Shown in pieces: positions 25,505 through 34,190 of a stretch of DNA of 64,000 bases. Made by a program: the position numbers and the translations under genes. Position 1 is the first letter of the stretch. Each line of letters opens with the position of its first letter. This DNA comes from Terasakiella pusilla DSM 6293 (GTDB lineage: Bacteria > Pseudomonadota > Alphaproteobacteria > Rhodospirillales > Terasakiellaceae). The notes below the pieces were generated by a model. It was given only the letters and a program-made list of their open reading frames with translations, had not been told where the DNA came from and did no database searches. The stretch is from contig NZ_JHYO01000002.1 of NCBI RefSeq assembly GCF_000688235.1, positions 148,395-212,394 on the forward strand, read 5' to 3'.

Positions 25505-26977
25505 TTAGTTGGAGGAGCCGTAAATTTTGACGTACTCAAAATCACCGGGCTTGGAGTTGATGCCGACCTTTGGTGCCGCAATCCAGGTTGCGTATTCCCC
25601 TTGGCGGTATTCCGGTTGCATCAATTCTTTCAGGAACAAAAGGTCAGCTTCGTTTGGCAGGTAGTCAAATTCCTTGGCTGTCCATGTTGCTTCGTCAACA
25701 ATTTCACCTTCCGGTGTGATGAAGCTTTCTGCAAATTCACCAATTCGGCGGTTGAAGCCCATGTGCGGCATCTTCAGATCGAAGTCGATCCCCATCTTTT
25801 TGATCAATTTGTTCCAGCGTTTCACACCACCAGCAGCGTCATTGATGTAATCGTAAACCAGACGGGCGTTTACAGCGTTCAATGCAGGTTCTGTTTCCTG
25901 AACGATCTGCCCGTCCACCACGCGCCAGACATCAAATGTGGCATCGTGCAGTTGGTGGTCATCGTCAATTTTGGTTTCTTCAAAGCGCCCTTTTAGACCC
26001 GCTTCAAAGGCAGAGGCACCGTTTGTGGACACTTCAGCGCCAAACAGATCTTCTGTGACGGAAACGTGGAAGTTCAGTTTCTTTTGAATTGTCGGCAGGT
26101 CAATCACGCCCAGTTTACGAACGGCTTCAATGTCGTACGGATCAGTGATCCCGGCATCGTTCATGGCCTGACAGGTTTTTTCAACAACCCGCGAGACACC
26201 GCTTTCGCCCACAAACATATGGTGTGCTTCTTCGGTCAGCATGAAGCGGCAAGTGCGTGACAGCGGATCAAAGCCACTTTCTGCCAGCGCCGCCAACTGC
26301 ATCTTGCCATCACGATCTGTAAAGTAGGTAAACATGAAGAAAGACAGCCAATCCGGTGTTTCTTCGTTAAAGGCCCCCAGCAGGCGCGGGCGGTCTTCGT
26401 CACCGGAGCGACGTTGCAGCAGGTCTTCCGCATCCTGACGGCCTTCTTTACCGAAATATTTTTGCAGCAGATACACCATTGCCCACAGGTGGCGTCCTTC
26501 TTCCACGTTCACCTGAAACAGGTTGCGCATGTCATAAAGAGAAGGGGCGGTTTTACCCAGATAGCGCTGTTGTTCAACCGAGGCTGGCTCAGTATCGCCC
26601 TGAATAACGATCAGGCGACGCAGCAGGGAGCGATATTCGGCAGGGACTTCTTGCCACGCCGGTTCCCCTTTATGTTTGCCGAAGTTGATTTTTCGACCTT
26701 CTTCTTTCGGGGCGAGCAGAATGCCCCAGCGGTATTCCGGCATTTTGACGTGGTCAAAGACAGCCCAGCCCTGCGGGTCAACGCCAACGGCGGTCCGCAG
26801 GTAAACTTCTGACTCTTGGAAGCCTTCCGGTCCCATGTCTTTCCACCAGTCAATATAGTTGGGCTGCCATTCTTCCAGTGCCTTTTTCAGGCGGCGGTCA
26901 TTGGAAAGATCAACGTTGTTCGGGATAAGGTCGTCGTAGTTAACCTCAACGAGGTCCGCACGGATAGATTCACTCAT
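25505..26977 (-). CDS. boxB: Benzoyl-CoA 2,3-epoxidase oxygenase component BoxB
   Basis: A 490-residue class I di-iron monooxygenase that converts benzoyl-CoA, O2 and electrons from BoxA to 2,3-epoxybenzoyl-CoA. The iron ligands are recognisable in two ExxH motifs, VEEGRHLWAM (about residues 150-153) and TEEAHHMFVG (about 240-243), within the ferritin-like bundle. The sequence is the expected length and strongly BoxB-like throughout (for example DWWKDMGPEGFQ and RNLFQVNVEEGRH). It starts 36 bases after the boxC stop. The key enzyme of the pathway and an obligate oxygen user. Confidence 0.97.
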   Translation of the reverse strand: MSESIRADLVEVNYDDLIPNNVDLSNDRRLKKALEEWQPNYIDWWKDMGPEGFQESEVYLRTAVGVDPQGWAVFDHVKMPEYRWGILLAPKEEGRKINFGKHKGEPAWQEVPAEYRSLLRRLIVIQGDTEPASVEQQRYLGKTAPSLYDMRNLFQVNVEEGRHLWAMVYLLQKYFGKEGRQDAEDLLQRRSGDEDRPRLLGAFNEETPDWLSFFMFTYFTDRDGKMQLAALAESGFDPLSRTCRFMLTEEAHHMFVGESGVSRVVEKTCQAMNDAGITDPYDIEAVRKLGVIDLPTIQKKLNFHVSVTEDLFGAEVSTNGASAFEAGLKGRFEETKIDDDHQLHDATFDVWRVVDGQIVQETEPALNAVNARLVYDYINDAAGGVKRWNKLIKKMGIDFDLKMPHMGFNRRIGEFAESFITPEGEIVDEATWTAKEFDYLPNEADLLFLKELMQPEYRQGEYATWIAAPKVGINSKPGDFEYVKIYGSSN

Positions 26978-27013
26978 AAGTGCACTCCTAAACTTTTTAA
27001 GTAACTGTAAAAA

Positions 27014-28663
27014 TTAGACCCGATTAAAATCGTAAGAAGGGCGCGTTCCTGTGCCGTACAATTTCAAAGCGCCGTCGTCTGCAACGGCATTCGGTCGTTG
27101 GAAGATCCAGTTTTGCCAAGCGGTCAAACGCCCGAAAATCTTGGTTTCCATGGTTTCTGGACCTGCAAAGCGCAGGTTTGCTTCCATGCCGGTCAAGGCA
27201 TCCGGGGAATATCCGACGCGTTCCTCGAGGAACAGGCGGACGTCTTCTTCCCAATCGATATCATCATAGGCATCGGTCACCAGCCCGAGCTTATTTGCTT
27301 CGGCACCATTGATCTCCTGACCGATCATGGCTTTGACGCGTTCCACGGTTTCCGGCTCCCCAAGGAAGCGGGTTTCCAGGCGGGTGAGGTCGTTGCTCAT
27401 GGGCATCATGGCAAAATTAAAGGCGCTGAGTTTGATTTTCGCTTCCGGTGTGTCGTCGCCTTCAATTTGACCGTCCAGCATATAGCTGCGATCGGCTGCG
27501 AAAATCAGTTCGGCCAAAATGCCGACAAAGCAGCTTCCCGGTTCGATCAGGGTCACAAGAGTACGTGAGGTCATGTCAACGCGTTTCAGCGTACGTTTCC
27601 AATAGAGGATGATTTCACGCATCAGCCAGTCATCGGCGTTGTCTTCTAAAAGCTTTTCATAAGCTTCGATCAAAGAGCCGTTTCCAGATGTTTTAAAGAT
27701 GACGGTGCCAATTTCTGTTTCATTGGTGCGCAGGTGAAGCAGTGCATCATCGAACTGGCGGCAAAGCGCCAACGGCCAGAAGTCTGCGCCTTGTGCATGG
27801 GCGCCAGCAAGGTCGGCTGGTGCGGCGTCTGTTGGGGCTTTTAAGGTCACTGTTGCGACACGGCCAGAACGGTTGATTTCGATATCAATCAGGTCGTACT
27901 GGACGCGATCGCCATCAATTTTGCGGTTTAACGGCGTGAAAGTAACGCCTTTTGCATCGGACGGGCGATCAGAGTCTGCGGCAAAGGCATGGGCGCGTTT
28001 TGCAACTTCTTCTTCGAAGATAGACCCTTTGATGCTTTCATCAACCAAGCGCCAATCGACGGCACGTTGACCGCGCGCGCCTTCTTCGATGCTGCAGAAG
28101 ATATCTGCGCGATCCCGGCGCACTTTACGTTTATCGACCACGCGTGTCAGGCCACCTGTGCCGGGCAAGACGGCAAGCAAGGGCACTTCGGGCAGGGAAA
28201 CGGTTGCGCTGCCATCATCAATCAACATGATGTAATCTGTCGCGAGCGCTAGTTCGTAGCCACCGCCAGCAGCGGTGCCGTTGACCGCAGAGATATAGCG
28301 CTGATGGGAATGTTCAGACGCATCTTCGATGGAGTTGCGGGTTTCGTTTGTGAATTTACAGAAGTTTACTTTATGGGCGTGTGAGGACTTGCCAAGCATA
28401 CGGATGTTGGCACCGGCGCAGAAAATACGGTCTTTGCCAGAACGCATAACGACGCTTTTGATTTCAGGGTGTTCAAAGCGCAAGCGCTGGACAGCGTCAT
28501 AAAGTTCAATGTCGACACCAAGGTCATATGAATTCATTTTCAATTCATAGCCCGGTTTTAATGTGGCTTCAGCGTTGACATCCATCGTGAGGTAAGCGAC
28601 GGGGCCGTCAAAGTCCAGTTTCCAATGTTTGTAGTCCTGGGGGGATGTTTGAAAGTCGATCAA
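27014..28663 (-). CDS. boxC: 2,3-epoxybenzoyl-CoA dihydrolase BoxC
   Basis: A 549-residue ring-opening enzyme of the crotonase superfamily. It adds two waters to 2,3-epoxybenzoyl-CoA and cleaves the ring without oxygen, giving 3,4-dehydroadipyl-CoA semialdehyde and formate. Crotonase signatures are in the N-terminal half (FCAGANIRMLGK, then GTAAGGGYELAL, and PEVPLLAVLPGTGG). The C-terminal half contains a second, divergent crotonase-like part (EPGSCFVGILAELIFAADRS). The start appears to be TTG at 28661-28663, with AAGGAG eight bases upstream; no good ATG lies near. First gene of boxCBA, preceded by a region with TGCA operator motifs. Confidence 0.96.
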   Translation of the reverse strand: MIDFQTSPQDYKHWKLDFDGPVAYLTMDVNAEATLKPGYELKMNSYDLGVDIELYDAVQRLRFEHPEIKSVVMRSGKDRIFCAGANIRMLGKSSHAHKVNFCKFTNETRNSIEDASEHSHQRYISAVNGTAAGGGYELALATDYIMLIDDGSATVSLPEVPLLAVLPGTGGLTRVVDKRKVRRDRADIFCSIEEGARGQRAVDWRLVDESIKGSIFEEEVAKRAHAFAADSDRPSDAKGVTFTPLNRKIDGDRVQYDLIDIEINRSGRVATVTLKAPTDAAPADLAGAHAQGADFWPLALCRQFDDALLHLRTNETEIGTVIFKTSGNGSLIEAYEKLLEDNADDWLMREIILYWKRTLKRVDMTSRTLVTLIEPGSCFVGILAELIFAADRSYMLDGQIEGDDTPEAKIKLSAFNFAMMPMSNDLTRLETRFLGEPETVERVKAMIGQEINGAEANKLGLVTDAYDDIDWEEDVRLFLEERVGYSPDALTGMEANLRFAGPETMETKIFGRLTAWQNWIFQRPNAVADDGALKLYGTGTRPSYDFNRV

Positions 28664-28710
28664 CGGGAAACTCCTTGTTAAATATGTCTCTTAATCTTCA
28701 TGAAATATAA

Positions 28711-28755
28711 TGCATTATATTTACCGTAACAATACATAAAATGCATTTTAATGCA
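28711..28755 (-). promoter_or_regulatory. boxCBA promoter/operator with TGCA repeats
   Basis: Three TGCA half-sites lie at 28711, 28742 and 28752. The last two form TGCA-TTTTAA-TGCA, identical to 10423-10436. On the minus strand a TATAAT (28714-28719) overlaps the first half-site, so bound repressor should block the -10 element. The spacing of 31 bases between sites 1 and 2 is about three helical turns, and 10 bases between 2 and 3 is about one. Confidence 0.7.
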
Positions 28756-28931
28756 TTTTGAAGTTCGTTTGAAAATTATCATTTAAAATCAGGGCTTTGA
28801 CTTCTCTTTAAATTCCAAAAAAACTGTGGAGGAGCAAGGGGAATAAAAAATAAAAGCTTTTTAAAAGAGATTTTTTATCCTTGTTTTTGTTCAGATTCTT
28901 CAGAATTTCGGGGTGCGGTTGGAGGATTCTT

Positions 28932-28961
28932 AAAAAAAAGCTGCGCAGGGGTGCGCAGCTT
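28932..28961 (-). terminator. Rho-independent terminator after the lower-pathway operon
   Basis: Perfect 10-base stem (AAGCTGCGCA / TGCGCAGCTT) with a 4-base loop, running into eight T on the minus strand. It separates the thiolase gene from the boxC promoter, so boxCBA is transcribed from its own promoter. Confidence 0.92.
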
Positions 28962-28985
28962 GAAATATAATGCATATTGAGAGAG

Positions 28986-30191
28986 CTAGACCCGTTCAAT
29001 GATCATGGCGATACCTTGGCCGACCCCAATGCACATGGTGCACAGGGCGTAGCGTTTTTGTTGGCGGTGCAGTTGATAGGTTGCGGTTGTGACAAGACGC
29101 GCGCCACTCATGCCCAGCGGATGGCCAAGCGCGATTGCGCCTCCTTGGGGGTTTATGCGTGGATCGTTATCGTCCAGCCCTAGATCCCGCAACACCGCAA
29201 GGGCTTGGGAGGCAAAGGCCTCATTGAGTTCAATAATATCCATATCGTCTAGGGACAGACCGCATTGGGCAAGGACTTTACGGGTGGCGGGTGCTGGCCC
29301 GATCCCCATGATCCGCGGGGCAACGCCCGCGGTTGCCATCCCGAGAATACGGGCCTTTGGTGTCAGGCCATGTTGGGTTGCTGCGTTTTCCGAGGCCACA
29401 AGCAGCGCACATGCCCCATCGTTGACGCCGGACGCATTGCCCGCGGTGACGGTTTTATCTGCACCATTTATCCCTTTTAGGGTCGCCAGTTTGTCAAGGG
29501 TGGTGTCCGCTCTGGGGTGTTCGTCGCGGCTAAAGCGTATCGGATCGCCCTTGCGTTGCGGCAAGGTGACGGGGATTAGTTCTTCTTCAAACAGGTTTTG
29601 TGCGTCGGCTTGCTGCCATTTTTTTTGACTGTTGAGGGCAAAGAGGTCTTGATCTGTGCGGTTGATCTTATAGTCTTCAGCCACATTGTCAGCAGTTTGC
29701 GGCATGGTGTCCACGCCGTATTTTTCTTTCATCAGCTTGTTGATGAAACGCCAGCCGATGGTGGTATCTTCAATCTGTGCGGTGCGGCTGAAGGCTGTAT
29801 CGGCTTTGCCCATGACAAAGGGCGCGCGCGACATAGATTCAACACCGCCTGCGATACCCAGTTCAATTTCATCAGCTTTGATGGCGCGGGCGATGACGCC
29901 AAGCGCATCCATACCTGAACCGCATAATCGGTTGATGGTACTGCCGGGGACAGTGTCTGGCAGACCCGCGAGTAACGCCGACATGCGCGCGATATTGCGG
30001 TTATCCTCGCCAGCTTGGTTTGCGCAGCCAAAAACGACTTCCTCCAGTTTCGACCAATCGACATCTGGATTACGGGCCATCAGGGCTTTCAGCGGGATTG
30101 CCCCAAGATCGTCTGTGCGAACGCTTGATAACGTGCCGCCATATCGACCGATAGGTGTGCGAATGGCATCACAAATATAGGCTTGTTTCAT
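28986..30191 (-). CDS. paaJ: 3-oxoadipyl-CoA/acetyl-CoA thiolase
   Basis: A 401-residue thiolase that would split 3-oxoadipyl-CoA into succinyl-CoA and acetyl-CoA, the last step of the route. The acylated Cys is in NRLCGSGMDALG (near residue 90), the His in GGAIALGHPLGMSGAR (near 355) and the second catalytic Cys in CTMCIGVGQG near the C-terminus. The N-terminus YICDAIRTPIGRYGG is of the PcaF/PaaJ type. It starts 4 bases after the 3-hydroxyacyl-CoA dehydrogenase stop. PcaF is an equally valid family name. Confidence 0.93.
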   Translation of the reverse strand: MKQAYICDAIRTPIGRYGGTLSSVRTDDLGAIPLKALMARNPDVDWSKLEEVVFGCANQAGEDNRNIARMSALLAGLPDTVPGSTINRLCGSGMDALGVIARAIKADEIELGIAGGVESMSRAPFVMGKADTAFSRTAQIEDTTIGWRFINKLMKEKYGVDTMPQTADNVAEDYKINRTDQDLFALNSQKKWQQADAQNLFEEELIPVTLPQRKGDPIRFSRDEHPRADTTLDKLATLKGINGADKTVTAGNASGVNDGACALLVASENAATQHGLTPKARILGMATAGVAPRIMGIGPAPATRKVLAQCGLSLDDMDIIELNEAFASQALAVLRDLGLDDNDPRINPQGGAIALGHPLGMSGARLVTTATYQLHRQQKRYALCTMCIGVGQGIAMIIERV

Positions 30192-30195
30192 CGTT

Positions 30196-31743
30196 TTAGT
30201 CTTTCTCTGCTAAGGTGTCGAGTTCGCGGCCTGCGGCAACCATTTTCAAAATCAGGGGGGAGAGACGGTAGCGGTCTTCCCCATAACTTTGGCCTAACCC
30301 TTTCAGGGTTTCATAAACGGTTGAAAGGCCGATCCGTTTGGTCCATTGCAACGGGCCGATGGGGTAATTGACGCCATTTTTCATGGCAATATCCACATCC
30401 TGAGGGCTGCAAACCTGCTGGTGCACCGCATCTGCGCCTTCATTTGCCAGCATGGCAACGGTACGCATGACGATCAGGCCGGGCAGGTCTTCGATCACAT
30501 TCACCTGTTTTCCCAATCGCTGGAAAAAGGCAACCGCCTCAAGCAGGGCATCGTCTGTCGCTTGCAGTGATTTGGCAATGGCAATGCGCGGGGTTGTGGC
30601 ATAGTCGAGGGCAAGATCAAAATGGATCAGGTTCTCAATGCCTTCTTCATGGCTGCGCACAGATGCAAAACGCCCATCGCATAGTTTTAAGACGGCGGAG
30701 CCAACTTTTATTTCTGCTGGTTTTGCCCGATTTTCGTCAATTTGAAGGTCCACACCCTCAAGGGTCTTGAGCATAGCAATAAGACTAGCGATCGCAGAAC
30801 AATCACCGACCACGTCTATGCGCTCAACTGATCTATTCACGGATGGGTGGTCGTTGATTTTTATTGGTTGGGCAGTGTCGTGATAGTCATAAAAACCCGC
30901 GTTGGTTTTTCGCCCCAATCGTCCCGCATTGACCAGTTCTTTTTGGACAAGGGAGGGGAGGAAGCGGGGGTCACCGTAATAGGCGTCAAAAACTGAATTG
31001 GTGACAGCATAGTTCACATCATGGCCGATTAGGTCCATCAGTTCAAAAGGCCCCATTCGAAAGCCGCCGCAATCGCGCATGACGGCATCAAGGGTCGCAA
31101 AATCGCTGCCGCCTTCTTGCACTATTCTCAGGGCTTCCGCATAAAAGGGACGCGCGACCCGATTGACAATAAAGCCCGGTGTGGATTTGGCGTAAACGGC
31201 CTTTTTGCCCCATGCGGTTGCGGTGTCGTAAATGGTGGTTGCAACGTCTTGAGAAGTGGCAAGGCCGCTGACAACCTCAACCAATTTCATGATCGGGGCT
31301 GGATTAAAGAAATGCATCCCGACCAATCGCTCCGGATGTGTGAGGCCTGCCGCGATCGAAGTGATGGAAATGGACGATGTGTTACTGGCCAGAATGGTGT
31401 CGCTTGGGCAGATGTCTTCCAGTTTTTTAAAGAGGTCCTGTTTGACGTCCAGCTTTTCGACGATGACTTCAACAACCAAGGCAGCGTTGGCCAATTGGGC
31501 AAGGTCTTTTGCAGGCTTGAGGCGGCCCATCACAGCGTCTTTATGGTCTGACGTCATTTTCCCGCGGGCAACCAATTTGTCCAAACCTGTAGAAATGTGA
31601 TGAAGGCCTGCGTCAACGGCGGCGGCGGAAAGGTCATAAAGCCAGACCTCATGCCCAGCCTGTGCGGCAACTTGTGCAATCCCGGCACCCATCGTGCCAG
31701 CACCGATTACACCGATGGTTTGAGTGGGGGGGAGGGCAGTCAT
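30196..31743 (-). CDS. paaH: 3-hydroxyadipyl-CoA dehydrogenase (PaaH-type 3-hydroxyacyl-CoA dehydrogenase)
   Basis: A 515-residue NAD-dependent dehydrogenase oxidising 3-hydroxyadipyl-CoA to 3-oxoadipyl-CoA. The Rossmann motif is GVIGAGTMGAGIAQVAAQAG (residues 11-30). The catalytic His region is GMHFFNPAPIMKLVEVV, and SLDFA-type text continues in GPFELMDLIGHDVNYAV. The length corresponds to the long PaaH/PaaC form with a duplicated C-terminal domain. A strong ribosome-binding site (AAGGAGG) precedes the ATG, 4 bases after the isomerase stop. Confidence 0.93.
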   Translation of the reverse strand: MTALPPTQTIGVIGAGTMGAGIAQVAAQAGHEVWLYDLSAAAVDAGLHHISTGLDKLVARGKMTSDHKDAVMGRLKPAKDLAQLANAALVVEVIVEKLDVKQDLFKKLEDICPSDTILASNTSSISITSIAAGLTHPERLVGMHFFNPAPIMKLVEVVSGLATSQDVATTIYDTATAWGKKAVYAKSTPGFIVNRVARPFYAEALRIVQEGGSDFATLDAVMRDCGGFRMGPFELMDLIGHDVNYAVTNSVFDAYYGDPRFLPSLVQKELVNAGRLGRKTNAGFYDYHDTAQPIKINDHPSVNRSVERIDVVGDCSAIASLIAMLKTLEGVDLQIDENRAKPAEIKVGSAVLKLCDGRFASVRSHEEGIENLIHFDLALDYATTPRIAIAKSLQATDDALLEAVAFFQRLGKQVNVIEDLPGLIVMRTVAMLANEGADAVHQQVCSPQDVDIAMKNGVNYPIGPLQWTKRIGLSTVYETLKGLGQSYGEDRYRLSPLILKMVAAGRELDTLAEKD

Positions 31744-31747
31744 GGGC

Positions 31748-32524
31748 TTAGCCTCCTTTTCTATTTAAAAAGGCAAGGACGCGTTGTTTGTAATCGGGGT
31801 GTGCGCCGGCTGTGCGCTGCAGGCTGCTTTCCAGTGCCAATTGTTGGGTGATGTCGTTGGATAGGCTGTGATTGAGCGCTTGTTTGGCAAGGGCCATGCC
31901 CAAGCTTGGTTGAGATATGAGCTTTTGGGCAAGTCCGTTGATGGTGTTATTTAGCTCGTCCGGTTCGACAACATCCCAAATCAGCCCCCATTCTTTGGCG
32001 TTGGCAGCAGGAATGGGGTCGCACAGTAAAATGCTGGCTGAGGCACGGGCAAACCCGGCCAGACGCGGCAGGGACCATGTTAGGCCGGAATCGGGGATCA
32101 ACCCCAAGCGATTGAACGGAAAAATAAGGGACGCTGTTTTTGCCGCAACGACGACGTCACAGGCAAGCGCGATCCCCGCACCTGCCCCAACCGCAGGCCC
32201 GTTTAACGCACAGAGGACAGGGAAGGGAAAGTTGCGAATGGCGGTGATAATCGGGTTATAGCGCTGGGCGAGGGAGTCCCCTAAATCGGGCATGTCTTGG
32301 CCGTCCGGTACCCGTCGTTCTTCCAGATCCTGCCCGGTACAAAAGCCGCGTCCATTGCCTTGGATGATCAGGCATTTAACCGTGTCGTCATTTTCAAGTG
32401 CTGCAAAGGCGGTTGCAATTTCCCCCAACATGTCTTTGTTGAGGGCGTTCATGACGTCCGGGCGATTGAGATGTAGACGCGCGATATGGTCATCGCGCGT
32501 CAACTGAATATATGAGAAATCCAT
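31748..32524 (-). CDS. paaG: PaaG-like enoyl-CoA hydratase/isomerase
   Basis: A 258-residue crotonase that most resembles PaaG, the ring-opening isomerase and 3,4- to 2,3-dehydroadipyl-CoA isomerase of the phenylacetate pathway. Motifs seen are GRGFCTGQDLEER (oxyanion hole 1 and the PaaG-like DLxER), CALNGPAVGAGAGIALACD (oxyanion hole 2) and NRLGLIPDSGLTWSLPR, in which the PaaG-type catalytic Asp follows IP. In the box route this isomerase step moves the double bond after semialdehyde oxidation. Tight spacing (10 bases after boxD, 4 before paaH) places it in the lower-pathway operon. Confidence 0.88.
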   Translation of the reverse strand: MDFSYIQLTRDDHIARLHLNRPDVMNALNKDMLGEIATAFAALENDDTVKCLIIQGNGRGFCTGQDLEERRVPDGQDMPDLGDSLAQRYNPIITAIRNFPFPVLCALNGPAVGAGAGIALACDVVVAAKTASLIFPFNRLGLIPDSGLTWSLPRLAGFARASASILLCDPIPAANAKEWGLIWDVVEPDELNNTINGLAQKLISQPSLGMALAKQALNHSLSNDITQQLALESSLQRTAGAHPDYKQRVLAFLNRKGG

Positions 32525-32534
32525 GTCTGTGACC

Positions 32535-34094
32535 TCAGGCTAGGGATAGCCCTTGATCAAGAAGCATCTGCGCCCGATCCGTGGTGGTTTGAATGGCACT
32601 GCGACGATGATAGAAATAGAGGCCACGAAGACCGCCCATTTCTTCCCCGCCGCCGGCACGACCGGGGCCGCCGTGGATGCATTGGGGCATCACGACACCG
32701 TGACCGGAATGTCCTTTGGCGATCAGCTCGTTGACGATCAAAACGCGCCCATGGCTGGCGGATAGGTCAAGGGCGGCTTGATGGGCAAAGGCATCATCGC
32801 GCGTAAAGACGGAACAGGCAAGCGAGCCGCCACCCATAGCGCCCAAGGTCAGGGCATCGTCCGCTGTTTCGTAGCCCATAACCGTTGCGACGGGACCAAA
32901 GACTTCAACTTCATGGACCTTCTGGGCGTGTAGCGGGTTTTCGCAGCGTAAAATCCGCGGGGCGAAAAAGGCCCCTTGGGCAGGATCCACGCTGAAGTTT
33001 GCATTGTCTTCACCAACCACGACTTCCGCTTCAGTTTGCAGTACTTTTAGACCTTCCTCTGCCGCTTTGAGTTGGGCCGCATTTACCAATGGTCCCATGC
33101 GGACATTTTCATCGCGCGGATCGCCAATGGTGGTTTTGGCCAAACGATCTTTCAAAGCCGAAATGACATCTTGTTCTCTGGTCTTCGGGACAATGATGCG
33201 GCGAATGGCGGTGCATTTTTGCCCGGCTTTTACGGTCAGTTCGCGCACAATTTCTTTGATGAAGAACTCAAATTCAGCATCTTCAGGTGTAACATCTGGG
33301 CCAAGGATGCAGGCATTTAAGCTGTCTGCCTCAACCGCGAAGCGCAGGTTGGAAGCGATGACATTTTTATGTTGGCGCAGCATATTTGCCGTGTCTGCTG
33401 AGCCTGTAAAGGCAACAAGGTCGTCACTTCCCAGATGATCCATAAGGTCGCGACCACCGCCACAGAGTAAGGATAGGGCACCTGCGGGCAGGATGTTTGC
33501 CTCTACCACATCTTTGACCATTTCATAGGACAGAAGGCAGGTCGCTGTCGCTGGTTTGACAAAGCTGGGCACACCGGCAAGGAGAGCGACGGCGACTTTT
33601 TCCCACATCCCCCAAGACGGGAAGTTAAAGGCGTTGATATGGACAGCAACCCCTTTCAACGGTGTTAAGATATGCAGGGCTTTAAAGTTTTCGTCGCGGG
33701 TGAGTTGTTCTGCCGGGCCTTCAACAAGGTAGGTTTGCTCACCAAGTTTTTTGCCCAAGGACGCATAATATTTGAGTGTGCCAATGCCGCCATCCACATC
33801 GAAACCAGCATCGCCGACCGTATTGCCGGAATTTTCTTGGGCGATTTGGTTATAACGATCGCGATTTTCTACCAAAATATCTGCGATTTGTCGCAGGAGC
33901 TGGGCGCGTTTCCCATACCCCAAGGCGCGCAAGGCCGGGCCGCCTGTTTTGCGTGAAAAGTCTAATGCAGACTTGAGGTCCAATCTCTGTCCGCACACAG
34001 TGGCAATGGGTTGATTGTTCACGGGATTGGTCAACTCGGTTTCGGGGCCTGTGCCCGTTAACCACTGGCCACAAAGGTAGCTTTTAATCTGCAT
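32535..34094 (-). CDS. boxD: 3,4-dehydroadipyl-CoA semialdehyde dehydrogenase BoxD
   Basis: A 519-residue aldehyde dehydrogenase that oxidises the BoxC product to 3,4-dehydroadipyl-CoA, normally with NADP+. The catalytic Cys is in VKAGQKCTAIRR (near 290), the cofactor loop is near AFTGSADTANML, and PaaZ/PaaN-like text is seen throughout (HINAFNFPSWGMWEKV, FVKPATATCLLSYEMVK, QCIHGGPGRAGGGEE). It lacks the hydratase half of PaaZ, as expected for BoxD. The gene is called boxZ in some Burkholderia literature. An elaborate inverted repeat lies in its leader. Confidence 0.92.
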   Translation of the reverse strand: MQIKSYLCGQWLTGTGPETELTNPVNNQPIATVCGQRLDLKSALDFSRKTGGPALRALGYGKRAQLLRQIADILVENRDRYNQIAQENSGNTVGDAGFDVDGGIGTLKYYASLGKKLGEQTYLVEGPAEQLTRDENFKALHILTPLKGVAVHINAFNFPSWGMWEKVAVALLAGVPSFVKPATATCLLSYEMVKDVVEANILPAGALSLLCGGGRDLMDHLGSDDLVAFTGSADTANMLRQHKNVIASNLRFAVEADSLNACILGPDVTPEDAEFEFFIKEIVRELTVKAGQKCTAIRRIIVPKTREQDVISALKDRLAKTTIGDPRDENVRMGPLVNAAQLKAAEEGLKVLQTEAEVVVGEDNANFSVDPAQGAFFAPRILRCENPLHAQKVHEVEVFGPVATVMGYETADDALTLGAMGGGSLACSVFTRDDAFAHQAALDLSASHGRVLIVNELIAKGHSGHGVVMPQCIHGGPGRAGGGEEMGGLRGLYFYHRRSAIQTTTDRAQMLLDQGLSLA

Positions 34095-34122
34095 TTTTAT
34101 TTCCTATCTTTAAATTTTGGCG

Positions 34123-34183
34123 CAAATCCCCCTGATCACATGCTGGGCAATGACAGTATGTGTCGGGGTTTTCAGGGGATTTG
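34123..34183 (-). promoter_or_regulatory. Nested hairpin in the boxD leader
   Basis: The 96-base gap between the hemerythrin stop and boxD start is filled by an outer stem (CAAATCCCC / GGGGATTTG, continuing TGA/TCA past one bulged base) and an inner CACAT/ATGTG stem. There is no T-tract after it. It could be an RNA stability or processing element separating the upstream genes from the lower-pathway genes. Confidence 0.5.
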
Positions 34184-34190
34184 ACGGCGG

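Noticed and set aside
29686..30180. Plus-strand frame of 164 residues over the thiolase gene
   Set aside because: Antisense of a strongly conserved thiolase; Ser/Ala-rich composition typical of shadow frames.
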